Shown here one piece after another: positions 44,701 through 54,370 of a DNA stretch of 58,391 nt. A program made the position numbers and the translations under genes. Numbering within the stretch: position 1 is the first letter of the stretch; every line of letters begins with the position of its first letter. Below the pieces are notes generated by a model. It was not told the origin of the DNA. It worked only from the letters and a program-made list of their open reading frames with translations, and made no database searches. Source of the stretch: a bacterium (GTDB lineage: Bacteria; UBP14; UBA6098; JAFGQG01); the NCBI GenBank assembly GCA_016930435.1, contig JAFGGQ010000093.1, positions 1 to 58,391 of the forward strand, read 5' to 3'.

Positions 44701-47700
44701 GCGCCCATTCCGTTGCCTTCGCCATCCACTGCCCGGGTCAGTACAACATTCACAAAAGCCCCATCGGTCCAGGGTACCGAGGGAATGAACCTTAGCTGGG
44801 GAGCAGTCCAGGTCAGCTCCAAATCGCCTGGTGTATAGGGTACTCCGTTCACGGTAAGTATTATGGAGTCCTCCACCACGCCATCATCGTCGGTAATACT
44901 CATAAGGATCATCTGGTCGGTTCCCCGGCAGGCTACAAAGTCGCGGTTCAGGGGTTGGATTATGGTGGCTACCGGCCCAGCTAAACTGGTAGTGAATGTC
45001 CAGCAGAACGGGATTTCCATCTCGTTAGCCCCGCAATACCCGGCTCTGTCTGCTGCCGTCATCAAGCACACCTCAATCAGTTCACCATCCTCAAAGGTCA
45101 ATCCTGCCGATTCGGTCTCCAGGGTGAGAAAAACGCCATCCCAGTCCAATCCACCGGATGTATCAAATGTGTAGGTTCCAGCTACCATTATCATTAGGGA
45201 TGCTGGATCCACACCGCTGAGGTCGTCGGATACCTCTATGCTGATAGTAGGTGTGGGATCAGAAATACTGCTACCCGGCAGGGGAATTGGATTAGAGGCA
45301 TAAGGCGGGTTCAGATCCACCGTGAAGGAGAAGCTAAGCAGATCCAGGGAGATATTACCAACTGTATCCCCGGCCTCTGCAAGATTTACGGTAACTACAT
45401 CGCCATCGGTGAAAAGAGTAGATGGATTAAAGATAAGGGCATTGCTGTCGGGCGCGAAAGAAAGCTCCGGATCGCTAATCCCGTAACTTACACCAGAGAC
45501 TATCAGGTCAACAGTTGTTTCGTCAATTCCGTTAAGATCTGTCAATATAATTACAATATTCTGGTCCGGGCAGGATGTAAATGCTCCATTGCTCGGGGAA
45601 TGTCTGAGTACTGCAGGCCCGGCAAGGTCAACATAAAATTCCCAGCAGAGATTGCGGAGCTGATTTGCTTCGCAGTAATCGGGCAAGTCGCCAGCCTGCA
45701 CAAGGCAAATATCTACAGTATCATTATTTCCAAAGGATAGTCCTTCGGCAGCTGTATTAAAACTTAAGGTTATGCCCTCGTAGGTAAGGGCTGGCGAGAC
45801 CCCATACGCATACTCGGTCCCATTAACAGAAAGGATAATGCTGCTGGTATCCAAACCGGAAAGTTCATCCCAAAGGTTCATAGTGATCAGGGGATTAGCT
45901 TCGCCGATGATTTCTCCGGCAGCGGGGTAGAGCTCGAGCATTCTCGGCGCGGATAGATCCACATAAAATTCCCAGCTTAGTGGTGAGGAAAGCCGGTTTC
46001 CCAGTCCATCCACCGCCCGTGTCAGTTCCACAATTACAGTATCACCGTCATCCCAGGGGACATAAAGCGGTTGAAAGCTAAGCAGGCTATCTTCGATATA
46101 ACGGACCTGTTCTGCGCGGTTACTATAGATATTTTCGTTTATGGTCATCAGGATACTGTCTGCGATGATACCGGTGTCGTCCCAGAGGTAAATAAGTATC
46201 TGCTGTTCGGAATCCGTACAGGCAATATAAGTACCCGGCTGTGGTGATATTATTCTGGTAACAGGTCCCCCGATGTCCATTTCAAATTCCCAGCAGAATG
46301 GTGCTGTAATGGCATTAGGATCGCAATAGTCGGGAGCGTCTGTAGCTTCTTCCAGGCAGACGGTTATCATCTCTCCATCCTCGAAAGATGCCCGTAGGCT
46401 TTCCGGGTGTATAACGGCCATTGTCCCTGTCCAGGCCAAGCCGCTGCCCAATAGGTACGGGTCCCCATTAACGGTGATGATAATAGAAGACGGCAACACT
46501 CCGCTGTAGATATCCGTCAGGTTGATGGATATCTGTGGTTCAGGATCGCTCACCACTGCGTCGTTGGGCGGCTGGGGATTGGAATATGCAGGAGGGGACA
46601 GGTCCACAGTGAAGTCCCAGTCGAGTTCGATGCCCAGCGGGTTATAAAGGCTATCCCTGGCATTTTCCAAAATAACATGTACAATTTCACCGTCGGTCCA
46701 TGCTACGGGTGGCGTAAAGGTCAAAGAAGGATAGCTAAAAGCGAGGTTAGAGCCCAATCTATAGTTTACGCCCTGTACCACCAGCAGGATTGAGTCGGGC
46801 ACGATCCCATCATCATCGGTTATCTCTATGATGACATTCTGTTCACCGGGACCGCAAGCAACGAATGCGTCCGGGTGAGGCTGTATGATCCGGGCACGGG
46901 GCCCACTAATATCCACAACGAAGTACCAGCAATATGGGTCCAATATGCGGTTGGGTGGACAGAGGTCGGGTGTATCGAGGGCATCTGTCAGGCAAATTCT
47001 CACCGTATCGCCATTGCCAAAGAATACTCCGGCCGCGGATGGGTCAAAGGTAAGCCGCCGGCCACTGGTCCAGGTCAGAAAGGGACTTTCGCCATAGCGG
47101 TACTCAATTCCATCGACCTCGAGAACAAGGCTGTTGGGATCAACACCGCTCAAGCTGTCCACCACTGTCAACCAGATGACCTGTTCCGTATCGGAGGAAG
47201 TGGAGGCATTAGGAGGATAGAAATTAAAGGCTACCGGCGGGGCGATATCCACCACAAAAAAGGACCATACGCTATCAGCGGCGGATAGCGGATTACCCAA
47301 TACATCCTGGGCATTTCTCAGGACAACATAGATGCTATCCCCGGAGGTCCAGGGAACGGTGGGGGTAAAATTAAGATTTGGTTCAAGAAAAGCAAGTTCG
47401 GGATCGCTCACGGTATATATGGTGCCATTAATATCCAGTTGTATCGAACCGGGATCTACCCCGCTTATATCGTTTATCAATATCTCGATTTCCTGATTAT
47501 AGCATGAGGTAATCAATCCCATTCCCGGGCTGACTATTTCGGCTTCAGGCCCCCCCAAATCCATTAAGAAGTCCCAGCAGAACCGGGGATCCATTATATT
47601 GGGTGGGCAATAATCCGGATCATCAGCAGCCCGAACGCAAATAGTTACCGTATCATTATTATTGAAAGTAATCCCCACGCGTTCCGGATGTACGTATAGC

Positions 47701-50700
47701 ATTGAATCACCCCATTCCAGGGCCAGGCTCCCATAGTAAAAGCTTATGCCATTGATGGTAACCACTATGGAGGATGTATCCAATCCGGCGAATTCATCGT
47801 ACAGGATAAGGGCAATGTTTCCGGTGGCGTCTCCGGAAACCGACCCTGCAGGAGGCTCAAAATAGATCACTTCCGGTGGTGTAAGGTCCACCGCGAAGAT
47901 ACGCAGTGGCAGATCGGTGGTGGCATTTCCCAGCAGGTCCTCGATATAGGTTATACGCACATCGATGTACCCTTCATCAAAATCATCCGGGGGGGTAAAG
48001 ATGATCAGTGTATCTGAGCATGTCAGTCCGGCGTAAGCTGTGGTATATTCAATAGCGTCCACCCTGAGGGTAAGCGACGAGCAGTCTATTCCGTTGATGT
48101 CATATACCCGGATACGTATTTCCTGGTCCGCGCAGGTGGTAACCGTTCCCGGGATGGGCAATACGAGGCTGTCCTGTGGTCCCTGATAATCCACATCAAA
48201 TTCCCAGCAGAAAAGAGCTGATGTATTGGCTCCGCAGAGCACTGCCAGGTCGGAAAGTGGTGCCAGGCAGACATTCACGGGCTCTTCATTATTGAATACT
48301 ATTCCGGCAGATTCCGGGGAGAAGGTCAGGGTCAATCCATCCCAGCTTATTCCAGGATCGCCAATTACGTAAGCAATGCCATTGACGGTAAGCTGGAGTG
48401 TAGTGAGGTCCAGTCCGGAGGCTGTTTCTTCGATATCGATACTGATCTCCGGCGTAGATTCGGACACTATGCTTCCTTCGGGTGGGATCTCGTTGCTGAG
48501 CATTGGCGGAGAGAAGTCGAGGCCGAACCACCACTCCGGTATTCCGGGCCCGATGCCGTTTCCGGCCAGATCGTTGGCCACCAGCAAACGGACCAAAACG
48601 GAGTCACCGTCCACCCAATCGTATGGAGGAGAAAAGCGGAGGGTATTGCTGATGAAACTCAATGCGGGATCCGGCCAGGAATAGACCACTCCATTAACCT
48701 CCAGCACTATGGATGAAGTGTCAACGCCTGAGCGGTCATAAATCCAGATCTGAACATCGAAATCCTCACAGCTGGTATAAAGTTCCTCTTCGGGGTATGT
48801 AAAATTGACCTGTGGACCGCGGAAATCAAAGAGGTAGGTCCAGCAGGTATCGCTGGCAAAATTTGGTTCGCAGAGGTCCGGGGCGTCGGCAAGCTGAATC
48901 AGACAGATTTCCAGTTCCTCGCCATCTTCCGGTAAAAATCCGAGGGAGGTCAACGAAAAGGTAATAGTATCCCCCAACCAGGTCACATCGGCAGAGTAGT
49001 ACTCTATCGAACCTATTTCAATGATAAGGCTGGAGTGGTTGATCCCGGCGACATCATCTTGGGCTATAATAATTATAGTCGTATCGGGGTTACTGAGGAA
49101 TGCATTGTGAGGGGGTTCAATATCTGTGATGACCGGTGGTTCCAGGTCTATCCGGAAGGTCCAGGCCAGCGCACCTGATTCCAGTGGGGTACCCATCATA
49201 TCTTTAGCCTGCAGGAGGGTAACATTCACTACTGCCCCGTGGGTCCACAGGGGCGATGGATTAAAGGTCAATATTGAATCCATGTATGTCAAGCGGGAAT
49301 CGCTGGTAGTATAGATGGTTGTTCCAATACGCAGCCTAATTGAAGACTCATCGATACCATTACCGTCGTAGAGTCGTATCTGTATCTGCTGGTCCGCGCA
49401 GGCTGAGACTGCGTTTGGTGGCGGGGTAATGATGAATGCGCGTGGGCCGGTGGAGCTGATATAGAATTCCCAGCATGTATCGGCAATTTCATTTGCGGGG
49501 CAAAGGTCCGGTGTATCCATAGCCCCGAGCAGACAAACCCTTACCGTATCACCATCGTTAAAACGCAGGCCCAATGTTTCCGGATCCACCGAATAGGTCA
49601 AGCCATCCCAGTTTACCCCTTCGGGCAAACCCAGCAGTACTTCACTCTCAATGGAAACGATAAAAGATGTCTCGTCAAGACCGCTGCCGGCATCCTGGAG
49701 ATCGAAGGAGATCAGCGGGGAATCAGAGCTTTCGGTACTTCCCGGCGGGGGTTGAATGTTGGAGATAGTAGGGGGTGATAGATCTACATTAAAGCTCCAA
49801 CTAAGGGGTGTTTCCATTACGTTACCTGCTTCGTCAGCTACGCCTGAGAGGCTAACATTTATAACTGCTCCATCGGTCCAGGGGATACTGGGTATAAAGA
49901 GCAACAATGTATCGTTAAGATAGCTCAGTTCTTCGGCGTCCAGATCATAACTTACCGAGTTTATCACCAGATTGACAGATGATGCTTCCACGCCCCTTGT
50001 GTCGTGGAGGTAGATGTAGATTCGTTGATCGTCGCAGGCTGTGTATTGTCCGGGTTGGGGTGAAATAATATGTGCAGTGGGTCCCCTGGTGTCAAAGCTG
50101 ACCCTCCAGCAGAACATTCCAAGTGTATTTGGTCCGCAGAAGAGTGGGGAAGTCAGGTCTGAAACTGTCAGGCATATCCTGACCGTATCGTTATTTTCGA
50201 AGGTGATACCAGCCGTTTCGGTATTGTAGGTCAGGGTTCCGGTACCGGCGTTCCAGGTCATGCCGGAGGCAGGATAGGAGTGGGGAATGCCCCCTATATT
50301 GAGCACGATGGAAGATGGATCCACGCCGGCAATAAGGTCTTCCAACTGGATGGTAATTACGGGTGTGGAGTCGGAAAGCATCGCCCAGGCGGGGGGATCG
50401 TAGTCCAGCACCTCTGGCGGAGAAAGGTCTATAATGAATGACCATGCAGCGGGGCCTTCCAGGGTATTGCCTGCATAATCATCAGCGGCAGTGATCTCAA
50501 AGTTGATAGTATCCCCATCATCCCAGGGAACAATAGGGGTATATACTAAAGTGTCGTTCTCATATTCCAGCCGGGGATCGAAAACCCTGAGCTCCGCGCC
50601 ATTGATATTCAAAACGATATTTTCGGGGACCACCGCAACATTATCAGTTAATTCGATAACAATAGACTGCAGTGAACATGCGGAGATCACGGCATTATCG

Positions 50701-53700
50701 GGTGAAACCAGTATAGCCGTTGGACCGATCATGTCCAGGTAATATTCCCAACAGGTATCAGGGGCATAGATATTGGGACCGCAATAGAATGGAGATGCCA
50801 GGTCTGAGATCTCCAGAATACATATTTCCATTGTATCGTCCCAGGAAAACCCTAACAACGCGGATGTATTGATTAAAAATCCATAATCGGTGAGATGGGG
50901 CCATGTAACCCCGGGAAGCAACCCGGAGTATTCAATTCCATTCACCGAGATCCTGAGGGTTGTGGGGTTGATTCCGGAGACATCATCCGGTAATTCAAGG
51001 TGGATATTGGGCATGCTGTCACTGATCACGGCAAAGGGTTCCGGATCGGCATAATCCAGATAGGGAGGGGTCAAATCAACGATGAATGCCCATTCATAAC
51101 TGCCCATTTCGATACAGTTGATATTGGAATCGCATGCGGAGGCCATTGAAATGATCACGGTATCCCCATCGGTCCATAAAAATGTGGGGTCAAATATCAG
51201 GGTATCTCCATGAAAGGAAACCTGTGGTGAGGAATACTGATACAGGGTACCATTGATATCCACCGAGGTACTCTCGTGGACGATCCCGTTGGGGTCGGTG
51301 ATCAGGATACGGATGATCTGGTCTGAGCAGGCTACTATAGCTCCATTGATCGGGCAGACCAATTCTGCTACAGGTGCGGAAAGGTCGATGTAGAAAAACC
51401 AGCAGGAATCATCAGTTAGGATGTTCGGTCCGCAATATGATCCGCTGACCAGATCGGCGGCATTGGTCAGGCAGACTTCCACGGTATCTCCGTCATTGAA
51501 GGTAATGCCGGCCAAGCCGCAATCGATACTGATCCTGGAACCAGACCAACTAACACCCGGTGAGGTCGAATTATATGTAACGCCATTGATGGTGAACTGA
51601 ACGGATCCGGTATTCAGCCCGGCTCCGGTATCGAAGATATTCATTGAGATAATAGGGGTCTGGTTGGATATGTGACTACCGGAAGGGGGAACCGCACTAC
51701 CAAGGAAGGGGGGTTCCAGGTCCACCAGGAATGACCATTCAAGTGGTGCTCCCTCAAGCGGATTACCATTGACATCATCCACATCCAGCAATCTTACCAC
51801 GATGTTATCCCCGTCAGACCAGCTTCCGGAAGCGAAAAATACTGTATCACCGGCAACGGTGACATCCGAAAAATCATAGATAGTTCCATCGATCCAGAGG
51901 GAAATAGTGCTGAAATTTATATCGGATTCGTCCTCTATAAGGATACCGATGGTTTGGTCATCGCAACCGCTGATAGTTCCCGGAGGCGGGACCACCATTT
52001 CCGCATTAGGGCCCTGAAGGTCGAAGATAAAGCTCCAGCAGGAATCTAAAAAGTTAGGCCCGCAATATTGTGGGGTTATATTGTCCCCTACATGAATACA
52101 TACCTGTAGGGTCTCATTATGAGCAAAGGTGAGCCCGGTGGCAATAGTATTAAAGCTCAATGTATTTCCATCCCAGCTATAAGCGCCGGGATAAGCGGCA
52201 TAAGAGAAATCAGAGCCCCGGATATTTATCACTGCGGTAGCTGGATCCACCCCGGCGCCGGCATCGGTTAGGCCAATTTCCAGTACGGGGTAGGCATCAG
52301 CGGTTACGGTTAGGTGAGCAGGTGTGAAAGCAGTAGGCACAGGCGCGGTTAAATCAACGTAAAACTGGGAGGTAAGTGGTCCGGCCAAGCCATTTCCATG
52401 CCAATCCTGAACATTATTCAATGTAAAGTTAATGGTTGCGCCATCGGTCCAGGGGGTGGTAGGTGTAAATGTAAGGGTATCATTTGAAAAGTTGAGGTGG
52501 TCCGGATAATTATATACGGTTCCCTCTACGGTCATTGAGATGGTATTGGGATCTATTCCGCCTGGGTCAAGGATTTCGATCAGGATGGGCTGCAGGAGGC
52601 AGGCGGTATAATGGTTCGTGGGAGGGATGATCAAGCTGGCTACCGGCCCGGATTGGTCTATGGAAAAGGACCAGCAATAGTATGTTGCCAGCTCGTTAGG
52701 GCCGCAACGATCCGCTGCGACCCGGTCGGCAGCGCCAGTTAAGCAAACCTCCACAGTATCACCATCATTAAAGGATACACCGGCAATGACGGAGCTAAAG
52801 GTAAGAATAGGGTCGGACCAACTTACCGCAGCATGAGAGTAATTGTAAACTACACCGGCAACCCGGATCTGAAGGGAAGCAGGGTCAACCCCCGAGAGGT
52901 TATCGGTGATCTCCAGGGTTATGATAGGTTGAGTCTCGCTGATTATGGTATCCGGGGGCGGCTGAGGGGCGGATGCTTCCGGGGGGATCTTGTCCATGTA
53001 GATGGTCCAGTCAGGAAAATGCCCCGATGTAAAATAACTGTAATTGCCATAGATATCCCGGGCGCGCTGCATCCTTGCACTTATAGGGCCTTCGCTTGGC
53101 CATACGGGAATGGGATTGGATACAATAACAAGGCTGTCCCCGATGATAGAAACGTACGGCGAATAATGCCAGTAGTAGCTTCCCGAAGCTCGCACCTGAA
53201 AGTACTCCATATCCACGCCGGACATGTCGGTAAGGCGAATGACGAGGGAGTCGCAGGCTATGGTGTCCCCCGGATTGGGCCAGACCAGTTCCGCCCGTGG
53301 ACCCATTGCGTCCACAATAAAGTCCCAGCACAGATCAGAATCCAGGGTGTCCACCCAGTGAGGTCCACATGTAAGCATGTGGTCCTGTACCCTGTCGATA
53401 GCCTTCAGGAAGCATACTCTTACCGAATCTTCTGCAAGAAAAGCCTGTTCGGTCCAGGCTTCAAAAGTAGTGTCATTATATTTTAGGCAGGATTCCCCGG
53501 TAACATCCCAGCAGCAACCGGAGGCTCGGCCACCGTAACAGTTGGTGCCCCCCCTGGAATCGAAGCACATACACATGGTACCTCCACCCAGTCGCAATCC
53601 GCTGGTGGTGTCCCTTACCTGGATGGAGATCAGGATATCTGAGTATCCCGAGGTAATTACAGTACCGGGAGGGGGAACGCGGGAGGCAGGATCGATAAAT

Positions 53701-54092
53701 GGGTCATCAAGATCAACGTAGAATTTCCAGATTTTGGGTCTCCCCTGGAGCGGATTGCCCAGCTCGTCGTCGGCTTCATGCAGGATCACATCGACGGTAT
53801 CGAAATTGGAGAAAGGGGAAGTTGGGGTAAAAACCAGCATGGTATCCCCTAAATAAGCTAATTGTGGATTGGGCCAGCTATAAAGTGTCGAACCTACCGT
53901 CAGTTCGATGGTGCTCTCGTTCACTCCATCGGCGTCTGTCAAACTAATATAGATCTCCTGGTAGGGACATCCAGCCCAGGCATTTGGGGTGGGGAACTTC
54001 ATCATAGCCGCCGGACCCAACTGGGCAAAAAGAACACCAGTAGAAACAATTATGAAAAAAACGGTTGAAACGATCACCTTTATTTTAATCAC
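41718..54092 (-). CDS. Giant secreted Ig-like repeat protein (about 36 modules) with FlgD-like C-terminal domain
   Basis: 4124 residues. Start GTG at 54090-54092 with AAGGAG 6 bases upstream (a TTG one codon earlier is possible). Signal peptide about 1-24 (VIVSTVFFIIVSTGVLFAQ). The body is 18 consecutive A/B pairs of Ig-like modules: A carries GP.A..I.P..G....C..Q.I.I.L.D..GI, ...W..GD...V.L..A.D..GN and DLSPP; B carries P..G..IS...P.I...L.D..SG.D..S, F..GDTV.VCL..A.D.P..C.PN, and CW.F..D. About residues 3685-3820 interrupt the pattern. The last 100 residues (YPVPFTPN, YIYDFDGREM, WDGQNSDGKAALPGVYLYVI) form a FlgD/gliding-type sorting domain. Probably a cell-surface stalk or adhesin. Confidence 0.88.
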   Translation of the reverse strand: MIKIKVIVSTVFFIIVSTGVLFAQLGPAAMMKFPTPNAWAGCPYQEIYISLTDADGVNESTIELTVGSTLYSWPNPQLAYLGDTMLVFTPTSPFSNFDTVDVILHEADDELGNPLQGRPKIWKFYVDLDDPFIDPASRVPPPGTVITSGYSDILISIQVRDTTSGLRLGGGTMCMCFDSRGGTNCYGGRASGCCWDVTGESCLKYNDTTFEAWTEQAFLAEDSVRVCFLKAIDRVQDHMLTCGPHWVDTLDSDLCWDFIVDAMGPRAELVWPNPGDTIACDSLVIRLTDMSGVDMEYFQVRASGSYYWHYSPYVSIIGDSLVIVSNPIPVWPSEGPISARMQRARDIYGNYSYFTSGHFPDWTIYMDKIPPEASAPQPPPDTIISETQPIITLEITDNLSGVDPASLQIRVAGVVYNYSHAAVSWSDPILTFSSVIAGVSFNDGDTVEVCLTGAADRVAADRCGPNELATYYCWSFSIDQSGPVASLIIPPTNHYTACLLQPILIEILDPGGIDPNTISMTVEGTVYNYPDHLNFSNDTLTFTPTTPWTDGATINFTLNNVQDWHGNGLAGPLTSQFYVDLTAPVPTAFTPAHLTVTADAYPVLEIGLTDAGAGVDPATAVINIRGSDFSYAAYPGAYSWDGNTLSFNTIATGLTFAHNETLQVCIHVGDNITPQYCGPNFLDSCWSFIFDLQGPNAEMVVPPPGTISGCDDQTIGILIEDESDINFSTISLWIDGTIYDFSDVTVAGDTVFFASGSWSDGDNIVVRLLDVDDVNGNPLEGAPLEWSFLVDLEPPFLGSAVPPSGSHISNQTPIISMNIFDTGAGLNTGSVQFTINGVTYNSTSPGVSWSGSRISIDCGLAGITFNDGDTVEVCLTNAADLVSGSYCGPNILTDDSCWFFYIDLSAPVAELVCPINGAIVACSDQIIRILITDPNGIVHESTSVDINGTLYQYSSPQVSFHGDTLIFDPTFLWTDGDTVIISMASACDSNINCIEMGSYEWAFIVDLTPPYLDYADPEPFAVISDSMPNIHLELPDDVSGINPTTLRISVNGIEYSGLLPGVTWPHLTDYGFLINTSALLGFSWDDTMEICILEISDLASPFYCGPNIYAPDTCWEYYLDMIGPTAILVSPDNAVISACSLQSIVIELTDNVAVVPENIVLNINGAELRVFDPRLEYENDTLVYTPIVPWDDGDTINFEITAADDYAGNTLEGPAAWSFIIDLSPPEVLDYDPPAWAMLSDSTPVITIQLEDLIAGVDPSSIVLNIGGIPHSYPASGMTWNAGTGTLTYNTETAGITFENNDTVRICLTVSDLTSPLFCGPNTLGMFCWRVSFDTRGPTAHIISPQPGQYTACDDQRIYIYLHDTRGVEASSVNLVINSVSYDLDAEELSYLNDTLLLFIPSIPWTDGAVINVSLSGVADEAGNVMETPLSWSFNVDLSPPTISNIQPPPGSTESSDSPLISFDLQDAGSGLDETSFIVSIESEVLLGLPEGVNWDGLTYSVDPETLGLRFNDGDTVRVCLLGAMDTPDLCPANEIADTCWEFYISSTGPRAFIITPPPNAVSACADQQIQIRLYDGNGIDESSIRLRIGTTIYTTSDSRLTYMDSILTFNPSPLWTHGAVVNVTLLQAKDMMGTPLESGALAWTFRIDLEPPVITDIEPPHNAFLSNPDTTIIIIAQDDVAGINHSSLIIEIGSIEYYSADVTWLGDTITFSLTSLGFLPEDGEELEICLIQLADAPDLCEPNFASDTCWTYLFDFRGPQVNFTYPEEELYTSCEDFDVQIWIYDRSGVDTSSIVLEVNGVVYSWPDPALSFISNTLRFSPPYDWVDGDSVLVRLLVANDLAGNGIGPGIPEWWFGLDFSPPMLSNEIPPEGSIVSESTPEISIDIEETASGLDLTTLQLTVNGIAYVIGDPGISWDGLTLTFSPESAGIVFNNEEPVNVCLAPLSDLAVLCGANTSALFCWEFDVDYQGPQDSLVLPIPGTVTTCADQEIRIRVYDINGIDCSSLTLRVDAIEYTTAYAGLTCSDTLIIFTPPDDFDEGYIDVRITYIEDLLGNATTDLPLRIFAVDLTPPEVIYFEPPAGSVSGDATGNIALILYDEFAGLDTSSIVVTINGISFYYGSLALEWGDSMLYVHPERVGITFNNNDTVTICVRAADDPDYCPPNIMDPRFCWDFLMDLGGPEAEIVSPGMGLITSCYNQEIEILINDISGVDPGSIQLDINGTIYTVSDPELAFLEPNLNFTPTVPWTSGDSIYVVLRNAQDVLGNPLSAADSVWSFFVVDIAPPVAFNFYPPNASTSSDTEQVIWLTVVDSLSGVDPNSLVLEVDGIEYRYGESPFLTWTSGRRLTFDPSAAGVFFGNGDTVRICLTDALDTPDLCPPNRILDPYCWYFVVDISGPRARIIQPHPDAFVACGPGEQNVIIEITDDDGIVPDSILLVVQGVNYRLGSNLAFSYPSLTFTPPVAWTDGEIVHVILENARDSLYNPLGIELDWDFTVDLSPPAYSNPQPPNDAVVSDPEPQISINLTDIYSGVLPSSIIITVNGDPYLLGSGLAWTGTMAVIHPESLRASFEDGEMITVCLEEATDAPDYCDPNAITAPFCWEFEMDIGGPVTRIISPQPGTYIACTDSEQQILIYLWDDTGIIADSILMTINENIYSNRAEQVRYIEDSLLSFQPLYVPWDDGDTVIVELTRAVDGLGNRLSSPLSWEFYVDLSAPRMLELYPAAGEIIGEANPLITMNLWDELSGLDTSSIILSVNGTEYAYGVSPALTYEGITLSFNTAAEGLSFGNNDTVDICLVQAGDLPDYCEANQLRNLCWEFYVDLAGPAVLRHSPSNGAFTSCPDQNIVIILTDLNGIDETTVDLIVSGVSYGISDPELSFAPDSNALIFNPSTLFTDGDVVTVNLAEAGDTVGNISLDLLSFSFTVDLNPPYASNPIPLPGSSISDPTPTISIEVSDDLSGVDPASLMIMVAGTYTFDTSGGLDWDGVFLTLETESAGLTFEDGELIEVCLMTAADRAGYCGANEMEIPFCWTFTTSLAGPVATIIQPLNRDFVACRGTDQMILMSITDDDGVVEDSIILTVNGVPYTPGDLELTWTAPQLRFIPSVPWTDGAFVNVVLTRAVDGEGNGMGAPISWSFRMDLSPPRLINAIPTAGSSVSPTLTEIRVELEDSLSGLGDSLRLRIDGIWYDPSSPAIGWDGFALIFYPDIAGLVFMAGDTIEVCVIAFDQPDWCDPNQLDSCWYFTIAAGGPLAEAIQPHNGEITSCEDMEIIIQLLDPEGDAINETTIVLLVEGDTIRFDDPGFYFSPLDVTIHYVRPTPYTHGDSVAVILLDASDIFGATLETPLAFWFFVDLMPPVASGSRPVPGATIGTARPDLRLLINDALAGVELDSLAFKYELRSYTYSAGELVVSGDTVRLYGSSLDEPFPPGDTICITASFCDQAMYCPANCDSFTWCFSVGGEGPIPTLITPPDSIITSCSMQTIIIVLNDVEGVDPDSIRLIVDGDIFTIDSPELSLEDDTLLIFNPDVSFSDGEIVMVELYAADIIGNPLDPSPFVFSFTIDLSPPIYSNPFPAELSYVDNFETPLLVELEDLGAGVDPGTISFHLDMVQGSRDITGSEPGFSFDGLTLMLDPVVLNDSASWTPDLDTSGIWFHERDTVLVTVTASDRAQLCGENTGEYAWRFIVEDDDTIPPNFAGFTPDTIAEGVEFYIECFIGDSSGVFDDSTGPDGYGVYLVWDDDGSLTDGGEDTLLMSEVDPASRSTHHYSTDLPVPAQTSGAGFIYRVYACDNDYDFMTAEDRSCRYSETQTIMIRNAEGPEAQLLYPEEGAYSSCQYQRIIILLEDRDGIDAASVLLTVDSDTVAIGPDLTLIGDTLVYDPPLAFSNGQTVTVILVSARDNWGNDLETYYEWSFNIDLQGPLAELIEPPEGSTIDDVLEITLTLRDSLAGINSDSIILSVDGLEYRVDEPGLSWSPGNGVLFYSSASAGQTFTPGETLWVELAQAYDNALYCGPNGLENSYRYPFVTLKELNCEAYPVPFTPNRDTYNDTVWFNYPDQHLDAATLYIYDFDGREMVVKNLEPSPYHGHNFWDGQNSDGKAALPGVYLYVIKVGDDTVCKGTVVLTR
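42020..54020 (-). repeat. Tandem array of 18 alternating A/B Ig-like module pairs
   Basis: Period about 640 nt (about 215 residues) per A+B pair. A modules have one conserved Cys (TSC.DQ or AC..Q near the start). B modules have three (VCL, C.PN, CW.F). The first B module is unusual, holding a Cys-rich insert (CMCFDSRGGTNCYGG, GCCWDV). A further about 130-residue insert of different type (DDTIPPNFAGFTPD to SETQTIMIRNAEGP) lies near 42640-43040. DNA repeats are strongly diverged, so the array is old and under protein-level constraint. Confidence 0.8.
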
Positions 54093-54157
54093 CAAACTCT
54101 CCTTCCGATACTCCAGTTAAATATAACGTAAGCGTATTCTTTATAAGATGCTTATTT

Positions 54158-54185
54158 AAAATATTAACTAATAAGTGAAAGTCAA
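54158..54185 (-). promoter_or_regulatory. Probable promoter of the giant surface protein gene
   Basis: On the minus strand: TTGACT (54185-54180), 16-bp spacer, TATTTT (54163-54158). The leader to the GTG at 54092 is about 60 bases. Confidence 0.5.
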
Positions 54186-54290
54186 GCAAAAGGGAAAATG
54201 GTAAGGCGAAGGCAGGGATTTATTGAACAGGAGTTTAAATTTATATTTCAAATTATCTCATCGCTAAGATTCTACCGGCAGTTATATATT

Positions 54291-54319
54291 TTGACAATAT
54301 GGATAAGGAATGATATATT
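54291..54319 (+). promoter_or_regulatory. Promoter of the PDZ/GDD-repeat protein gene
   Basis: TTGACA (54291-54296), 17-bp spacer, TATATT (54314-54319), about 52 bp before the ATG at 54371. Very good sigma-70-type match. It is in the same 278-bp divergent interval as the promoter for the giant protein. Confidence 0.6.
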
Positions 54320-54370
54320 ATTTTATGTGAACTTTAAAAACAATACTCGCTTTTTTTTGAGGGAGGAATA

